Notes: a model not told the origin generated them from the sequence alone. Positions 1-11,266 are shown, counted from the first letter of the stretch. The stretch: 64,000 nucleotides of DNA from Datnioides undecimradiatus (GCA_008933995.1 WARS01002855.1:280001-344000); one strand, 5' to 3'. A program made the numbers and translations.

Positions 1-2195
1 CAAAAGAGTAAAGCAGCCCTCCAAACGCTGGAGTCAGTGTGTGAGATATTTAGATAAACTCTGATGTTCCCCTGGTGGCGGGTGGGGCTGGGTGGGGGCG
101 GGATGCTCTGGTCTGAGCAGCAGCAGTGAACAGAGCCGGAACAATAAAGCAGAAACAGGATTTGAAGTGATAATCCTCCACATCCTCTTGTTTCGGTCTC
201 CATCTTTGTCGCCTGCGAGACTCGTCTGTCCTGCATCCTGCAGGGCCCTAACCGGGTGTAGACTGGTTCGCACACGCGCTGCGTATTTATTCTTTTAATG
301 CTGGTGGCGTCCTTCAGCGCGTGCAGCTAGTCGACCAACTGCGCGACCTCTCGTAGAAGGAGAAATGATTTATCAATGAAACTGACATCAGAAGGTCAAA
401 GTCAGTCGCATGGTTGTGCTGTGGAGCTGATGGGGTTAGCCTAGCTAGCTAAATTAGCTTGGCTTTGCCTTTAAGTTTCTCTGATTTACACGCTGCATCT
501 TGTCTGTTTCACCTGTTTCCACGCTGATTTTCAGGGCGGAGCTCACGCTGAAACTATTTCCCGATTTCGGTGACGTGACCTTTTTTTAACGAGCCGTGTA
601 ACTGGAAACACGACACAGGGAAGCAGGATTTTACTGTTTCAGGAGAAGCTGCTGCTCGTTCGCTCCCCGGCCCTCGGACTCGGTGTTGAATGTTAACGCG
701 CTCTTGAGTTTGTTTGAGGAGACAGACGCCAAACATCATTAACCCGGGGTCCCGTCACAGAAGGACATGCCCGGAAAGCAAAGCGTCCAGGAGAAGCCGT
801 CATATAGTGCGACGTCCGACCACCTCAGCTGACTCATTGAATCACAAGAGCAGAGATATGGACCCACGCTCAGGGCACCACATTACATTACATTCTGTAA
901 TTTTAGTAATCAGATGGTGAATTTCGCTGTTCCCTCTTCCAATTTGGGGGTCCTGATTTTCATTCCAGCCTCTGCGGCGAACTGGCCCAAGTCCCCGCCG
1001 GAGGTCAGGGTCTGATACGAGCAGCGAACTTTATCTGCAAAAAGCAGAGACGCGATTTCGTGCTCTGCAAACTGCAAACTCTCCGTCACCGGAGATTCCC
1101 AGAAAAACAGCAAACAGAACGGGCGGCATGGCTCGGCGCCGGGAAAGAGACGAGAATAACGTCCGAGCATCCGCACAAAACCCCCCAGGGGGACACAGTC
1201 CTGCAAACTCCCATCATAAAAGTGCTTCACAGCCACGGAAATCAGCATAGCTCCTCACCTGAAACCTTAAATAGTTGAATTCAAGCATAAAGGATTCAAA
1301 TACTTGGGGATTTTTGTATATTCTTTGAAATTCGTGGACGCTTACAGCCCCTACCCTTACCCACTAACAGTCATTTAATGAATATACCGGAGAGGAACCA
1401 GCAGCTCCCACCATGTGCTGCTGCTGGTGGTTTGCATGCTTCATTAACTTGCTGTGTTAAGTGGCAGACAGCTCTGCGAGCATCTAAATTTAGTCCGCGG
1501 AGGGAGAGAGAGAGGAAAAGAAGCATATTTTAAACTAAGCTTCAATAAACCCTTTCAACTCCCCTCCCTCCGCCTCCTCCTCCTCCCGCTCTCCTCGTGG
1601 TTTTTGGTCTCCGTGGGGAATCAAAGAGCGATTAGAGGGAGGCGATGTCTCACGTCTTGTTTGGTCTCGGCGGTGCACGCGCCATCATCGCCGTCATCAT
1701 CGTTGTTATTATGAGCAGCAGCGGCGGTGTAGCGCGAGGCTGCTGGGGTTTAATTGGCTGCTCTGCTGCACGAAGTTAGCCTCATTTGCGGGGCCTTGTT
1801 ATCTAGCCAAGGACTGTGCGAGGGAGTTTGTGTGTAATGTCACCGGGGTGAAGGTGTAACAAGGTTAGCTGTTAGAAAGATTGCCAGAGCAGAGTTTGGC
1901 CGTCTGGCTTGTCGGGCATCGTGGTGACTGAGGAGCTAATGGACTGACTGACTGACTCACAGGCTGATTCAGGACCTGTTCAGGGACAAAACGCACCTGA
2001 CAGACGAACAGGAACATGTGCCTCTACCTACATCTCACAAAAAGTGCTGCAGACCTCATGTGGAAGCCTGCAGGAACTGGGAACATAGGTGATTGGGAGG
2101 ACATGCATAGTCACATGACCTAATCACATGATCAGCAGCATAATCTTACACTGACTGTACCAAAATGTGGCATTCAGTTTGCAAAAAAAAGCTGC
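1..2195. other. Unique non-coding DNA
   Basis: I see no recognisable protein, RNA or repeat here. Open frames are short and have no familiar motif. Isolated matches to factor-binding consensuses are present: a CRE-like TGACGTGA at 571-578 and an AP-1-like TGACTCA at 830-836. Single short matches are expected by chance. The stretch at about 1490-1740 mixes a purine-rich run, a pyrimidine-rich run and GCAGC-rich sequence and could be regulatory, but nothing in the sequence proves it. Confidence 0.5.
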
Positions 2196-2199
2196 ATTT

Positions 2200-2335
2200 T
2201 GTCGTGAATCCCCCAAAACTTTGAAGGATTTTTCTGATTTCCTGAATTTTGACGGGCCTGGAAAACAAAACCCCCAAATTCCATGACTTTTCCAGGTGTT
2301 CCATGACCGTGAAAACCCCTGTGTATGAACAAAAT
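2200..2335. repeat. Old dispersed repeat fragment (hAT/MITE-like)
   Basis: The phrase CCATGACTTTTCCAGG followed by TTCCATGACCGTGAAAACCC resembles a very common, diverged fish repeat that carries serial 'TTCCA..ACTTTTCCA' phrases and ends near 'AACCCCTG'. I recognise the phrasing from memory. No terminal inverted repeats or target duplication are visible, so boundaries are approximate. A superfamily assignment to hAT is inference. Confidence 0.45.
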
Positions 2336-2524
2336 GGGAATAAATTGAATTGTTTCGGTTTACAAACAGCACGTGCTGCTTTGGCTGTAATAAAATAAGT
2401 GAATCTTGAAGCGGTCCTACCTTTCATTATGATTCATCAATCTTTGCTCTGAGGAAGCCTGGTGTTGGCGCTGACATCAGGGGATTTTTGGTAAAATATG
2501 GAGACGGACTGGCTGACTGGGTGG

Positions 2525-2525
<1 letters not shown>

Positions 2526-2572
<47 letters not shown>
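2526..2572. repeat. (TG)n microsatellite
   Basis: Uninterrupted TG dinucleotides over 47 bases. It produces spurious Cys-Val open frames. Confidence 0.98.
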
Positions 2573-2573
<1 letters not shown>

Positions 2574-2723
2574 CTTGCTGTGTTTCTGTTCAGAGCCGAT
2601 TATGGTAATAAGACCATCATGGGATTTGGAATATGGAGAGGATACAGTGGTGGTGAGCTGAGCTGCGTTGCTGCTGGCTTCAGAGGGATTTACGGGTCTG
2701 CGCGCTTTCAGGGAGAAGGCAGG

Positions 2724-2725
<2 letters not shown>

Positions 2726-2756
<31 letters not shown>
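2726..2756. repeat. (GT)n microsatellite
   Basis: A second uninterrupted GT run, 31 bases, about 150 bases after the previous one. Confidence 0.98.
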
Positions 2757-2757
<1 letters not shown>

Positions 2758-3540
2758 ACTCTCTTTTAGCTTTCACTCTGTCTTACCACCACTTCCTCAA
2801 AGTGCCTCCTCCGTCCTTCATGAGTGTTTCGACTTCCCTGCATCTCCCGTCATGATTTTACCGTTTTCTGTCATCCGCTCGCCGCTGGTGACGACTCCTC
2901 GCTGCCATCATCTCCTCTCATCATCGCGCTGCCTCGTCAGCCTTCATCTTTAACCCCCCCCCCCCGACCTCCTGCAAAAAAGTCCACGTCTGTCCAGTGC
3001 GGGGTTTCAGATGTGGATTTCAGAGTGAAGAGGCGGAGGTGAGGAAGGGGAAAGGTGCCAGGAGGGTCTCGCCCATTGTTGCCAGATGTCGCACACGTGT
3101 TTCTGATGCTCATTAACCACGAACAGATAGTTCCTCTCTCTTTCTCACACACACACATGTAAAAACACACATATGCACAAACATCTGCGCTTGCATTGCC
3201 CTCAGTTCCCTCATAGCTGTACCCACAGTAACACTCTTAATGCCTGAAAGCTGTGAACCAGCTCTGTGCTCTCTGATACTGCAAGTTTACTGCAAAACTC
3301 CACATTTCTGATCTCTCTGAAGCAGTTTTGGGAGTTTATCATTCGTTATGGAAACTAATAAAGTAACTACTGACTTCCTTCATTTCAATAACAGTGTTTA
3401 TAGTTGCTGAAATTCAAATGAGCTCATTCCATTTCACTTTCACTGTCCCTAAAACAGACTCATGCTCATTCATATTATTCTGTGTTAGTTAAACGCTCAG
3501 TTAGCATCAGGAGGCTAACCAAGACAATACAAGTGTAGCC
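2757..3540. other. Non-coding DNA with a C homopolymer
   Basis: Pyrimidine-rich sequence at about 2760-2950 ends in a run of C residues near 2954-2964. A short CA run follows at about 3147-3176. The rest is AT-rich with no recognised gene. Confidence 0.5.
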
Positions 3541-3560
3541 TACAGGTAGCTGGTTATTGC

Positions 3561-3573
3561 TGCCCTCTGGTGG
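3561..3573 (-). promoter_or_regulatory. CTCF-like core motif
   Basis: On the minus strand the sequence reads CCACCAGAGGGCA, which fits the vertebrate CTCF core CCASYAGRKGGCR at every position. CTCF is a zinc-finger insulator and loop-anchor protein. The same phrase also occurs inside interspersed repeats, and no binding can be shown from sequence alone. Confidence 0.35.
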
Positions 3574-3900
3574 TCACGGGTGTTAATGCCTGATATCACT
3601 GCAGGAACAATGGGTAGTTGCTGTATCTGTGTATGCATTAATAAGAGAATCGATATAGACGTATATAGACTTTCATATGCAGCAATAAGGAAAGTAATTT
3701 AATTACTTTTGGTAACTGTAACTTCCAGCTAATATTCAGTAGCTTGCACAACACTTCTGCTCCTGAGTGACTGTGAAGGAATCACGGCACAAGTTGAATG
3801 AGCAGCTTTATCGTTACACGATGCGTTCAGGTTCATGGCTGTGCATTCTGGCAGAAGCTCTACTCTTTGAGCTAAATGCTAATGCTAAAATACTCTAAAA

Positions 3901-3946
3901 ATAGCATAGCATAGCATAGCTGAAATAGCATGTTAGCATGCTATTT
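3901..3946. repeat. ATAGC pentamer run with perfect hairpin
   Basis: Four ATAGC units start at 3901. They are followed by a perfect 10-bp inverted repeat: arm AAATAGCATG at 3923-3932, a 4-base loop TTAG, and the complementary arm at 3937-3946. Confidence 0.9.
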
Positions 3947-3984
3947 GGTACTCCGCTGTTTGTTTGTTACCTTTCAAATGAGCA

Positions 3985-4040
3985 GTGCTAGTGTCTCCCC
4001 TCTGTTTCAAGTCTTTATGCTAAGCTAAGCTAACCACCTC
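3985..4040 (+). repeat. Fragment of fish 'GCTAAGCTAAGCTAA' dispersed repeat
   Basis: Contains TTTATGCTAAGCTAAGCTA, a phrase I associate with an abundant short non-coding repeat of fish genomes. A related copy lies at 5595-5725. Only the core is recognisable here. Confidence 0.5.
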
Positions 4041-4749
4041 AGGGCTTCGGCTTGATATTGAACAAACAGCTCTTCAGGGGTGATTTTAGACGTTTGTCAA
4101 TAACACAGAGGTAACTTCTTTGGAAGCACGCTGACGTCTTTACAGCGTCACCTTGTAAGATCTCTGTTTTCAGGTTCATCCTCTCTGGTTTTCCAAAAAG
4201 TTTGGTCCCACCATGCAAACGTACACTATCATGCATCCATTGAGGGACAAGCAGAGAACCGGAGGATCGCTCGATCTTCCCCTCTCCTTTACTCTTGCTG
4301 TGTCCTCTCTTTCCTCCCTTTCTCCCTCCTGCTGTGCTCCCTCTTCGCTCTCCATCGTCCACTTACGGCTATTTTCATTTTCTCAGAAAGGACTCGGGCA
4401 GAATTGCTTCCCTTCTCCTCCTTCTCTGCTCATCCTTTCCATTTTCACGCCATGCTGCCTTAAAGGGGACTTATTATGAAAAACAGGTTTATACATATTT
4501 AAACTAGTCCCCCCTCAGCTGAACCAGCTCAGAGAGGGAGGAAGGCAGACAGGTCCTGCATCGTCTCTGCAGCCCACCCTCTGGTAACATGGGGCTCCTA
4601 CAGGCCGTTCAGATCCAGCTCCTGTCGTTACGTAACCACAGGAGTGATTTACAGAGGCCGTCCTCCTCTGAGTGAAACCGCTGAGAGGGGGCGTTCATCC
4701 CGCTAGGTGAAGCTCTCTGTTTCCGGCGGTAAGCTAGCGGTGTGTGGCG

Positions 4750-4873
4750 ATGTCGTCGGTCAGAGCCGGACATGCAGACTGCTCTGTTGTTGGTTGTAAA
4801 CACCAACACAAATGCTGATATTCTGTCCTCAGGAGACCAGAGGAGACCGTGGCTGCGTTTGATTCTTTCCAAC
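4750..4873 (+). pseudogene. THAP-type zinc-finger relic inside the Kolobok-type element
   Basis: An ATG at 4750 opens 22 codons that include CSVVGCKHQH, the first Cys-x4-Cys pair and following residues of a THAP (C2CH) DNA-binding domain. A stop follows at 4816-4818. The next block of the domain continues in another frame at 4829-4873 as SGDQRRPWLRLILSN, placing the conserved Trp where THAP domains have it. The second zinc pair (Cys-x2-His) is missing. In intact elements this domain recognises the transposon ends. Here it is truncated and frame-shifted, so no functional protein is expected. Confidence 0.65.
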
Positions 4874-4956
4874 CGTCTCCTCCGCTGCTCGCCGTCAGAC
4901 TCTGGGTCGTAGCTATAGCGTACAGCCCCGGGCTGTTCGTCGGGAGCAGCAGCCAT
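4860..4956 (-). pseudogene. Second transposon reading-frame relic (MAAAPDEQP... start)
   Basis: A minus-strand ATG at 4956-4954 begins MAAAPDEQPGAVRYSYDPES. The same frame, nearly unchanged, is present in the inverted copy at 11683-11796. An acidic 'YSYDPESD' start resembles the beginning of proteins often annotated as P2X7-like in fish, which lie beside THAP frames in some Kolobok elements. That link is from memory and uncertain. Preservation in two copies suggests descent from a real frame of the parent element, not a chance open frame. Confidence 0.4.
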
Positions 4957-5594
4957 GTTGGATACCGGTCCTGCACCGCTCTGCACCCTCCCCCTCCATA
5001 CGTCACCCAGGCAGCCAATCAGAGCAGCGCCTCATTATCATAGCCTCCCCACTGCAGACTGCAGACCCTCCTCAGAGGCTGAACCTCAGAGTTTGTTTGC
5101 AAAAACATTCAAAAGCTTGTTTTTAAGACGTCCAGGACCTGTTTAAACAGCTGTCAGCCGCCATGATACGTCCCCTTTAACACAAATCAGTAAAATAATC
5201 CCTCGCGGCACACGGAGCTCTCCCACAGTCTCTCTTCTCACCTCCTCTACGCCCTCATCACCTCCCTGTTCGGCTGCATTCAGCTGAAATGAATGAACGG
5301 TGAGTAACGGCAGCCGTTCGGGTAATTAATGTGGAAATAGCGGCTGAGCTGTGCGCGGGTCAGCGTGGGATCAACCTGCAGATTGTTCCTGGTCTGCACA
5401 AAGCTGATACCTGATGGATGAGTGAGAGGCTAATTCTCAGTATTGTTGCATGTGCACTTTGTTCCAGTCCAACGCAGAAAACAATCCTGTGGTCCGCTCA
5501 AGGTTGCCAGGCAACCAGGTGAGACTTCAGGAAGTAACTGACACACGGCTCCGCCCCTAAACCTGCCACCTTATGTGTTTTGCCTTTAAATGGA

Positions 5595-5725
5595 GCCAGG
5601 CCAGCTGTTTCCAGTGTTTATGCTAAGCTAGGCTAGCCAGGCTAACTGTCTGTAGCCGCGTTCTAAACAGATTTAAGACTGGTTTTAATTAATTTCCTAA
5701 AAATGTTGAACTTTTGCTTTAGTTA
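5595..5725 (+). repeat. Dispersed fish repeat copy
   Basis: Starts near GTTTCCAGTGTTTATGCTAA, continues with GCTAGGCTAGCC, and ends near 'AAATGTTGAACTTTTGCTTTAG'-like sequence. The order of these phrases matches a common fish short repeat. It shares TTTATGCTAAGCTA with the fragment at 3985-4040. No coding capacity. Confidence 0.55.
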
Positions 5726-8530
5726 ACATTAATTAAACCATTTATTTGAGTTATTTCACTCTCATGTTTGTCTCTAATCTTAGTTTCACCTTTGCAGGAT
5801 CGGTATAAACCACCTCCTGGACGCTGCGCCCTGCGTTTGGTCGACTCCTCCGCTGCAGTTTGTTCGTCCACTCCCTTTCCCTCCTCTCCCGCTGATGCTC
5901 GCTCATCTTTTAAATGAGAGTTTAGTTAATAACACAATTAAACTGCCTCCACATCGCGGCACTTTGTCGCCGCGCGTTGTTTTCAAGAGCCATTACGGTT
6001 CGACTGTGATGAGACGGGCTTGATTGCGCTGCAGGGTCCTCGAGCGTCTCCGTGCATCCGTCTCCCTCCCTCTCTCCCCTCTGACATCCAGTCAACACAG
6101 TCTGCGCCGTGCGTTCCTTCTGCAGCAGCCGTCATAATTTCCCAGACCCCTCTTTGCATAAATTCTGTCTGTCCCATTTGCTTGCTAATGCGCAGCGCTG
6201 GCCTGCGCATAATTGTGCTCATTTAGGCTTCTTCAGGAGCTAAGCTGCCTTCCTCCTCTCCATCACTATGGCCTCCTGCACGCTGAGGTTTTCTTACCGT
6301 CGACAACAGTTTAACATTTTAGCATGGAAATGATCCGCCCCCCCCGTCTCACAACCTCCCCTGATTTGCATTGCTAGTTGTGGCCGAATGCCTTTGCGAT
6401 AAGCGTTAGCCGGCCGCTAACCTGGTGATTGAAAGGGAGATGAAGGTGCTCCGGCCTCCCGCCGCCCGCCCGTCTCTCATCTGAATCCGAACCATTCAGC
6501 AGAAAAACAGAAATCAGGCTAAAAAGGCGTAAAACAACACCTTTGAAGATAAACGGACGGTGATAACTGATTTGATTTGATTTGATTTGATTTGATAAGC
6601 TGCATATCTGGGTTGAGCACAGTTTAAAAGTGAATATATGAGTTTACGGATGAGCAGTCGGGAGCAGGGTTGGAATAATGACGTGTATACTGATGCTTAT
6701 ACGTCTCATTTTAACATTTTATATTGAATTTGATTTATGGTTCATTTCATCAGCTTGGCACCTGTAGAGCAGCAGTCGTCACTTCAGCGAGCTGCATCCG
6801 GGCTAACCGCCATGCTTTGGCGACGCTTGTGTGCATTTTTACAGCTTTAACTAAACAATTTGTTTTGTTTTGTTTCCTAAAGATGAACGATGATATTCTC
6901 AACCCCTAAAAACAAACGTTTTGGTCTCCACCAGCTGCAAACCATCTCTGAAGGCTCTGTAGATGTTCAGCAGCCCCTCGCCCGCTGTCAGTCTGCTGTT
7001 TTACAGAAAAGACAGTGAGAGCAAATCTCTAAAAGCCTTTTTGAAGCTCGGTGGAGCTGATGGGAACAGTGACGGCTACTTTAAACACAACTTAGGCGCA
7101 TTTAAGCAGAACCTGAAGTAAAATGATGAACTGAAACATCGAGGTTTTCAGTGTTTTGGCATCGTAACACAGGACTGTGTGTCCTCAGCTCTGTCCCCTG
7201 TCTTTACACCTGCCCTCCCGTGTGATGTGGCCTCTCTCCTCCTTGACTCCTTGACCTCCTCCCTCCGCCCGTCGTCCCTCTGCCTCTCTGTGTTTTTCAT
7301 CATCTCTTTAATGCATCTGGGGCCTCCAGGACCCTCAGCACCAGCAGCAAACATCAAACAACAGCCTCTGTCTCATTTCCCCTCAGCTGCCCATCTCCTA
7401 CCTCCTGTGTCTCTTTATCTCCTTTCACTCCTCGCTGCTTCCCGTCTTCCCTCCCTGCTCTCTCTCTTTTTTAAAATAACACCCATCCCATCAGTGTAAA
7501 TCACAGGCTCCGGCTCCGGCAGCAGGGACTGTCCATTCTGAGCTAATTGAGACCCCGCAGGTTTGCTCTGCTTGCCCAAATGAAATGGTGACGTCAAGTC
7601 CGAGCACTGGTGGGAAATCACGTCCGCCCACAGGAAGTGAGAAATCGAAGGCTAACAAATTGGAAAACTTTGTGAGAGCGGGGAAGGTGGCGCGCAGAAA
7701 GCTTCGGTGCACGTAAACAGCGTGCGCTTCATCAGCGGCGTGGAGGAAATCATTGCAACATCAGCAGAAAAGCTGGATTTTGACATCACAGTCACACCCT
7801 GATTGACTCTCGTGACGGCAGCTGTGCAGCCAACAACACGCACACGGACTCAGCTCTGCAGGAGTTACATTCAAAAGCAACGCGGCGTGTTCTGTAACGC
7901 GGCGTGCAGCGTTTGTGCTCCCGCCAGACCAACAGGTGTACCGGTCAAACGTCAGATCGTGGAGGAAAAGCATGGCAGACTAACCTGGAGGTAAAAGCAC
8001 TTTGTTCAACCTTCCTTTCTTTTAGTGTGAGGAGCTGCACGGTGGCGTCTGCAGGGAAACAAGTGCAGCGTGTGCAGTTTTACACCTCACTGTGGAGTCA
8101 CGGGCGGCGCCGGCGCAGGAAGATCAGCGGTGTGGACGGACTCAGCTGCAAAATGTGTTTTAGGCGCCTGAATATGATATTAATTACAGTTTAAATCATA
8201 TTTATTATGATAGAAGCTGGTCTTCCACGCTCCGCTCACAAAAACACTAATTTAGTGTTTTGCAGACTTACATTAATGCCTGCCGCTGTTTTTACATTAA
8301 AATATGTTTTTATTTTGCTTTATTTACACTTTTATGTACTTTTCATCAGGCCTATATATAATATTGTCATTTCTTTGGATTTATTATTATTGTTACGACA
8401 ACACTACCTCTCTCTCCCTCCTCACCGTATCTCTCATCTTTGTCACTTATCAGATTGTCAGGCTTCAGCTTGGAAGCCGAATTTGGCAAACGACCCCGTC
8501 CCATCGTCCCATCTGTTCCAGGGAAGGTGT
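5726..8530. other. Non-coding DNA
   Basis: No recognised gene. A (TTTGA)-type pentamer run lies at 6569-6596. A pyrimidine-rich, exon-like but motif-free stretch lies at about 7190-7470 and creates a 106-codon Ser/Leu/Pro-rich frame that I regard as spurious. The remainder looks unique. Confidence 0.5.
6569..6596. repeat. (TGATT)n pentanucleotide repeat
   Basis: About five perfect TGATT units in tandem. Confidence 0.95.
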
Positions 8531-8535
8531 CTGAC

Positions 8536-8565
8536 AGAGAGAGAGAGAGAGAGAGAGGGTGAGAA

Positions 8566-8609
<44 letters not shown>
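8536..8609. repeat. (AG)n then (GT)n compound microsatellite
   Basis: AG dinucleotides at 8536-8558, a short spacer, then uninterrupted GT at 8568-8609. Confidence 0.97.
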
Positions 8610-8610
<1 letters not shown>

Positions 8611-8722
8611 AGTGTCAGTTTGCTGTCACAGTACACAGATGTGAATGTGTCAGAGTGTAAGAAGTCACTCGCGCCGATGTGCTGTGTGTGGAACAGACAG
8701 GCTGCCTGTATCCTGTCAGGCC

Positions 8723-8726
<4 letters not shown>

Positions 8727-8761
<35 letters not shown>

Positions 8762-8762
8762 G
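8727..8762. repeat. (GT)n microsatellite
   Basis: Uninterrupted GT run, third of a cluster of dinucleotide repeats in 8.5-9.05 kb. Confidence 0.97.
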
Positions 8763-8882
8763 ACATGTTTGTGTATATGCTCGAGTGTGTAGGAATATGT
8801 ATGACTGGAGGTGCAGAAGGTGCATAAATGTAGGCACACCTGCTCAGAGTAGAGACATCACACACAGGGGAATATATACAAG

Positions 8883-8900
8883 TGTGTGTGTTTGGGTGTC

Positions 8901-8945
<45 letters not shown>
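8883..8945. repeat. Imperfect (GT)n followed by (GA)n
   Basis: GT-rich sequence with a few interruptions passes directly into GAGAGAGAGA at about 8933-8945. Confidence 0.95.
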
Positions 8946-9009
8946 AAGGAGACTGCAGGCAGAAGGAAGTTGCATGTCATGGAAAAAGCAGCTTTACACT
9001 TGTCTTCCT

Positions 9010-9010
<1 letters not shown>

Positions 9011-9042
<32 letters not shown>
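9011..9042. repeat. (AC)n microsatellite
   Basis: Uninterrupted AC run. It is the only one in this cluster with CA on the plus strand; the neighbouring runs read GT. Confidence 0.97.
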
Positions 9043-9044
<2 letters not shown>

Positions 9045-9594
9045 CGTGCAGCCTCTTCCTGGCGGCTCTGCAGCACAGTGCTGCCACCCTCTGGCGTCTC
9101 CTCGCCACTGCACTGCATATCACATGAGACATTTTACCTTATTAATTAAGACATTATGTGTGATGTCATGATGTCATTTGTTGTTAAAGTGTTTGAATAG
9201 TTGTTTGAGGGAAAATACACAGTAAAAACTGAACAATTTAAAATCGTACCAGTTACCAATACCAGTTTGTTTTGATGCAAATCAGCTTTTCTAATTTAAA
9301 ATCAATTTTCATTTTTTGATTAGAGTTCAACAACCTGTCTTTTGCCTCCTTGTTTCAAGACGCAGACACTTGGAAACATCTTTTCAAACCACACTAAGAC
9401 TGTGTTTAAGAAAACCTGCACTTCAGGACTTTTAAAGACATGCAGTCCTGCGGTAAACAATGCTTCATTCAGTCTAAAGAATCAAATGAACTCCCCAGTC
9501 CAGTGTGACTAAAACACGAGCTACTCAAAGTGTTTTTGGAGTGTAAATTTAAAATTAACCTTGCTCTTTTGTTGCCGGGAGCCCCTGAAAATCG

Positions 9595-10420
9595 CTGCAG
9601 GACCTGGTTGAGCTGCCACCGCCGCCGCCGCCACATCGTTTCAAAACCACAACATATCTGCAGACGTTGGAAATACAGTCGACACGTTGCGGAATAGTTT
9701 CTTTTACGAGTTGTTTCGCGCCCGGGACGGACAGAAGAAGCTGGTTTCTGTTCCTCTCGGTTCCTGTCAGGCTCGAGGCGTCTCGCTGATCCAGGATTTT
9801 GGTCGACGGCCGATACGCCGCGCTAACACGAGCGTGGATAAATGCCCAGAGCCTGACGCGCCGCCCCAAAGACAATCGCTCTGGGCTTATACATTTTGCA
9901 AGGCGGTAACAGAGCAGCGTCCGTATTACAGCGCGAGTGTCACTCCGATGAATATTTATTACCAGTGAGGCCGGCCCTGACTTGAAAAGCAACCACAAAC
10001 CTTATTCCCAATCCCAGAGTGATTTACTTTTCCTTCTGTGGTGATGCAATATTGATGTAAGGCGCTAATATTCTGTAACTCGGGGGGATAATGTGAGCAG
10101 GCGATGTGCTGTGAGTTACTTCCAGGGGTAGCTCTTCTTGGCAGCTTGAGCCTGCGGCCTGGGACGGGCTTGCGTTTTAAGTTTGTCCTGTAAAAACATG
10201 CAGCGGGAGCCGGCGCGGGCTCCAAGCAGCAGCAGCAGCAGCAGCAGCGGGGCATACAGACAGGCGCCCCGGTGAAACTAGAATCAGAGAAAAGGAGGAT
10301 TCCTGCAGCCGAGGGAGAGGCCGAGGAAAGAATTAATAATAGAAGGCTGAGGGAGCTCGGGGATGCGATTCCCCTTCTTCTTGTTTTGTGATTTTTGGAT
10401 CCTCGCCGCGGCTGCAGCGG
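9595..10420. promoter_or_regulatory. CpG-dense block, candidate CpG island
   Basis: I counted roughly 35 CpG dinucleotides in about 360 bases at 9600-9960, which is above the number expected from its GC content. CpG-rich sequence continues less densely to about 10420 and includes an (AGC)8 run. Such density in vertebrate DNA usually marks a promoter or an unmethylated regulatory region. Two overlapping minus-strand frames of 147 and 98 codons cross it, but neither shows a motif I recognise. Confidence 0.45.
10225..10248. repeat. (AGC)8 trinucleotide repeat
   Basis: Eight perfect AGC units. A 25-codon plus-strand frame starting at the ATG at 10198 reads them as serines. I do not consider that frame a supported gene. 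Confidence 0.97.
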
Positions 10421-11028
10421 CGTGCGGCTGCAGGAGGCAGGTACGCTTTCCAGAAAATACAGCGGGTGAATCCAGGTGAAAGCGCTTTGATGTAATATTT
10501 AACGATTTGATCAACAAGTTGCATTTGATGTTGTGTTTTGAGGAGTCAGCGTGATCAGTGGGGCTGGGGTTTGTGCAGGTTTTCAAGGGTATTCAGGAGG
10601 ATTTATGATTTATGAGATCAATCAACTGACTGTAACATAATCTGCTGTTTAAATGATCTTTGGACATAATTAAAGCAAAGGCTTAATTAAAATGTCAGAA
10701 AAGAAAACACTGGAGACACCCTTGAATGTGTACGTTTTGTAAATGACTTCAGTTTTTTTAATGGGTCTGTGCCACATTAAGTTGTTTTATGGAGCCGAAA
10801 AAACATTTAACTTGCAAATACATCGTAAAAGTGATTCTATACTTCTCATCTTAACTGATTTATATACTGATTAAAACCAGTTTAACTTAAGGACAAAGAG
10901 CCGCGTGCCCCTTCCTGCCGAAGACGAGAGGCTTTAGCGTCAGTGAAACTCTGGGTGCTGGTGAGCAGTGGATCACGTCTAACGGGGTTGTGACTCTGGA
11001 ATCCAAGTGGATCGCTGAAGCTGAAGCT
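10421..11028. other. AT-rich non-coding DNA
   Basis: No recognised gene or repeat. Several TTAATTAAA-type AT-rich motifs occur around 10660-10700. Confidence 0.45.
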
Positions 11029-11064
11029 CTTCTTCTTCTTCTTCTTCTTCTTCTTCTTCTTCTT
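11029..11064. repeat. (CTT)n microsatellite
   Basis: About eleven CTT units ending in a short T run. Confidence 0.97.
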
Positions 11065-11230
11065 TTTACTTACTCATCTTTGAACTTCTCTGAAAACACG
11101 TCGGACGAGAACAAAAGTGTTTTGATTGTGTGATGAGAGTGTTCCTCCCCCTTTGATCATGACATTAGAGCTCATTAGTGCTTCGTATAATAACGTAGAG
11201 TAAAGAGTTGACTGTAACAACCCTACAGAT

Positions 11231-11232
<2 letters not shown>

Positions 11233-11264
<32 letters not shown>
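11233..11264. repeat. (AC)n microsatellite
   Basis: Uninterrupted AC dinucleotides, 32 bases. Confidence 0.97.

Positions 11265-11266
<2 letters not shown>

Larger units (their letters stand above)
4460..5180 (+). mobile_element. Non-autonomous Kolobok/T2-type DNA transposon (721 bp)
   Basis: The left end reads TTAAAGGGGACTTATTAT (4460-4477). The right end is its inverted repeat, reading TTAAAGGGGACGTATCAT on the minus strand (5163-5180), so 16 of 18 positions match. Both ends carry TTAA, the expected target duplication. A TTAAAGGRR terminus with a TTAA target is typical of T2/Kolobok elements, a superfamily known to encode THAP-type zinc fingers. Inside, the plus strand keeps the start of a THAP-like frame (4750-4873), and the minus strand carries a second short frame starting at 4956. 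The element cannot encode a transposase and would depend on one supplied in trans. An inverted, partly deleted relative lies at about 11640-12045. Confidence 0.85.

Noticed and set aside
8367-8837. 156-codon minus-strand frame
   Set aside because: It consists largely of Thr-His repeats from CA/GT microsatellites.
10198-10275. Small serine-repeat peptide frame across (AGC)8
   Set aside because: 25 codons, made by the triplet repeat. The only support is its CpG-rich setting.
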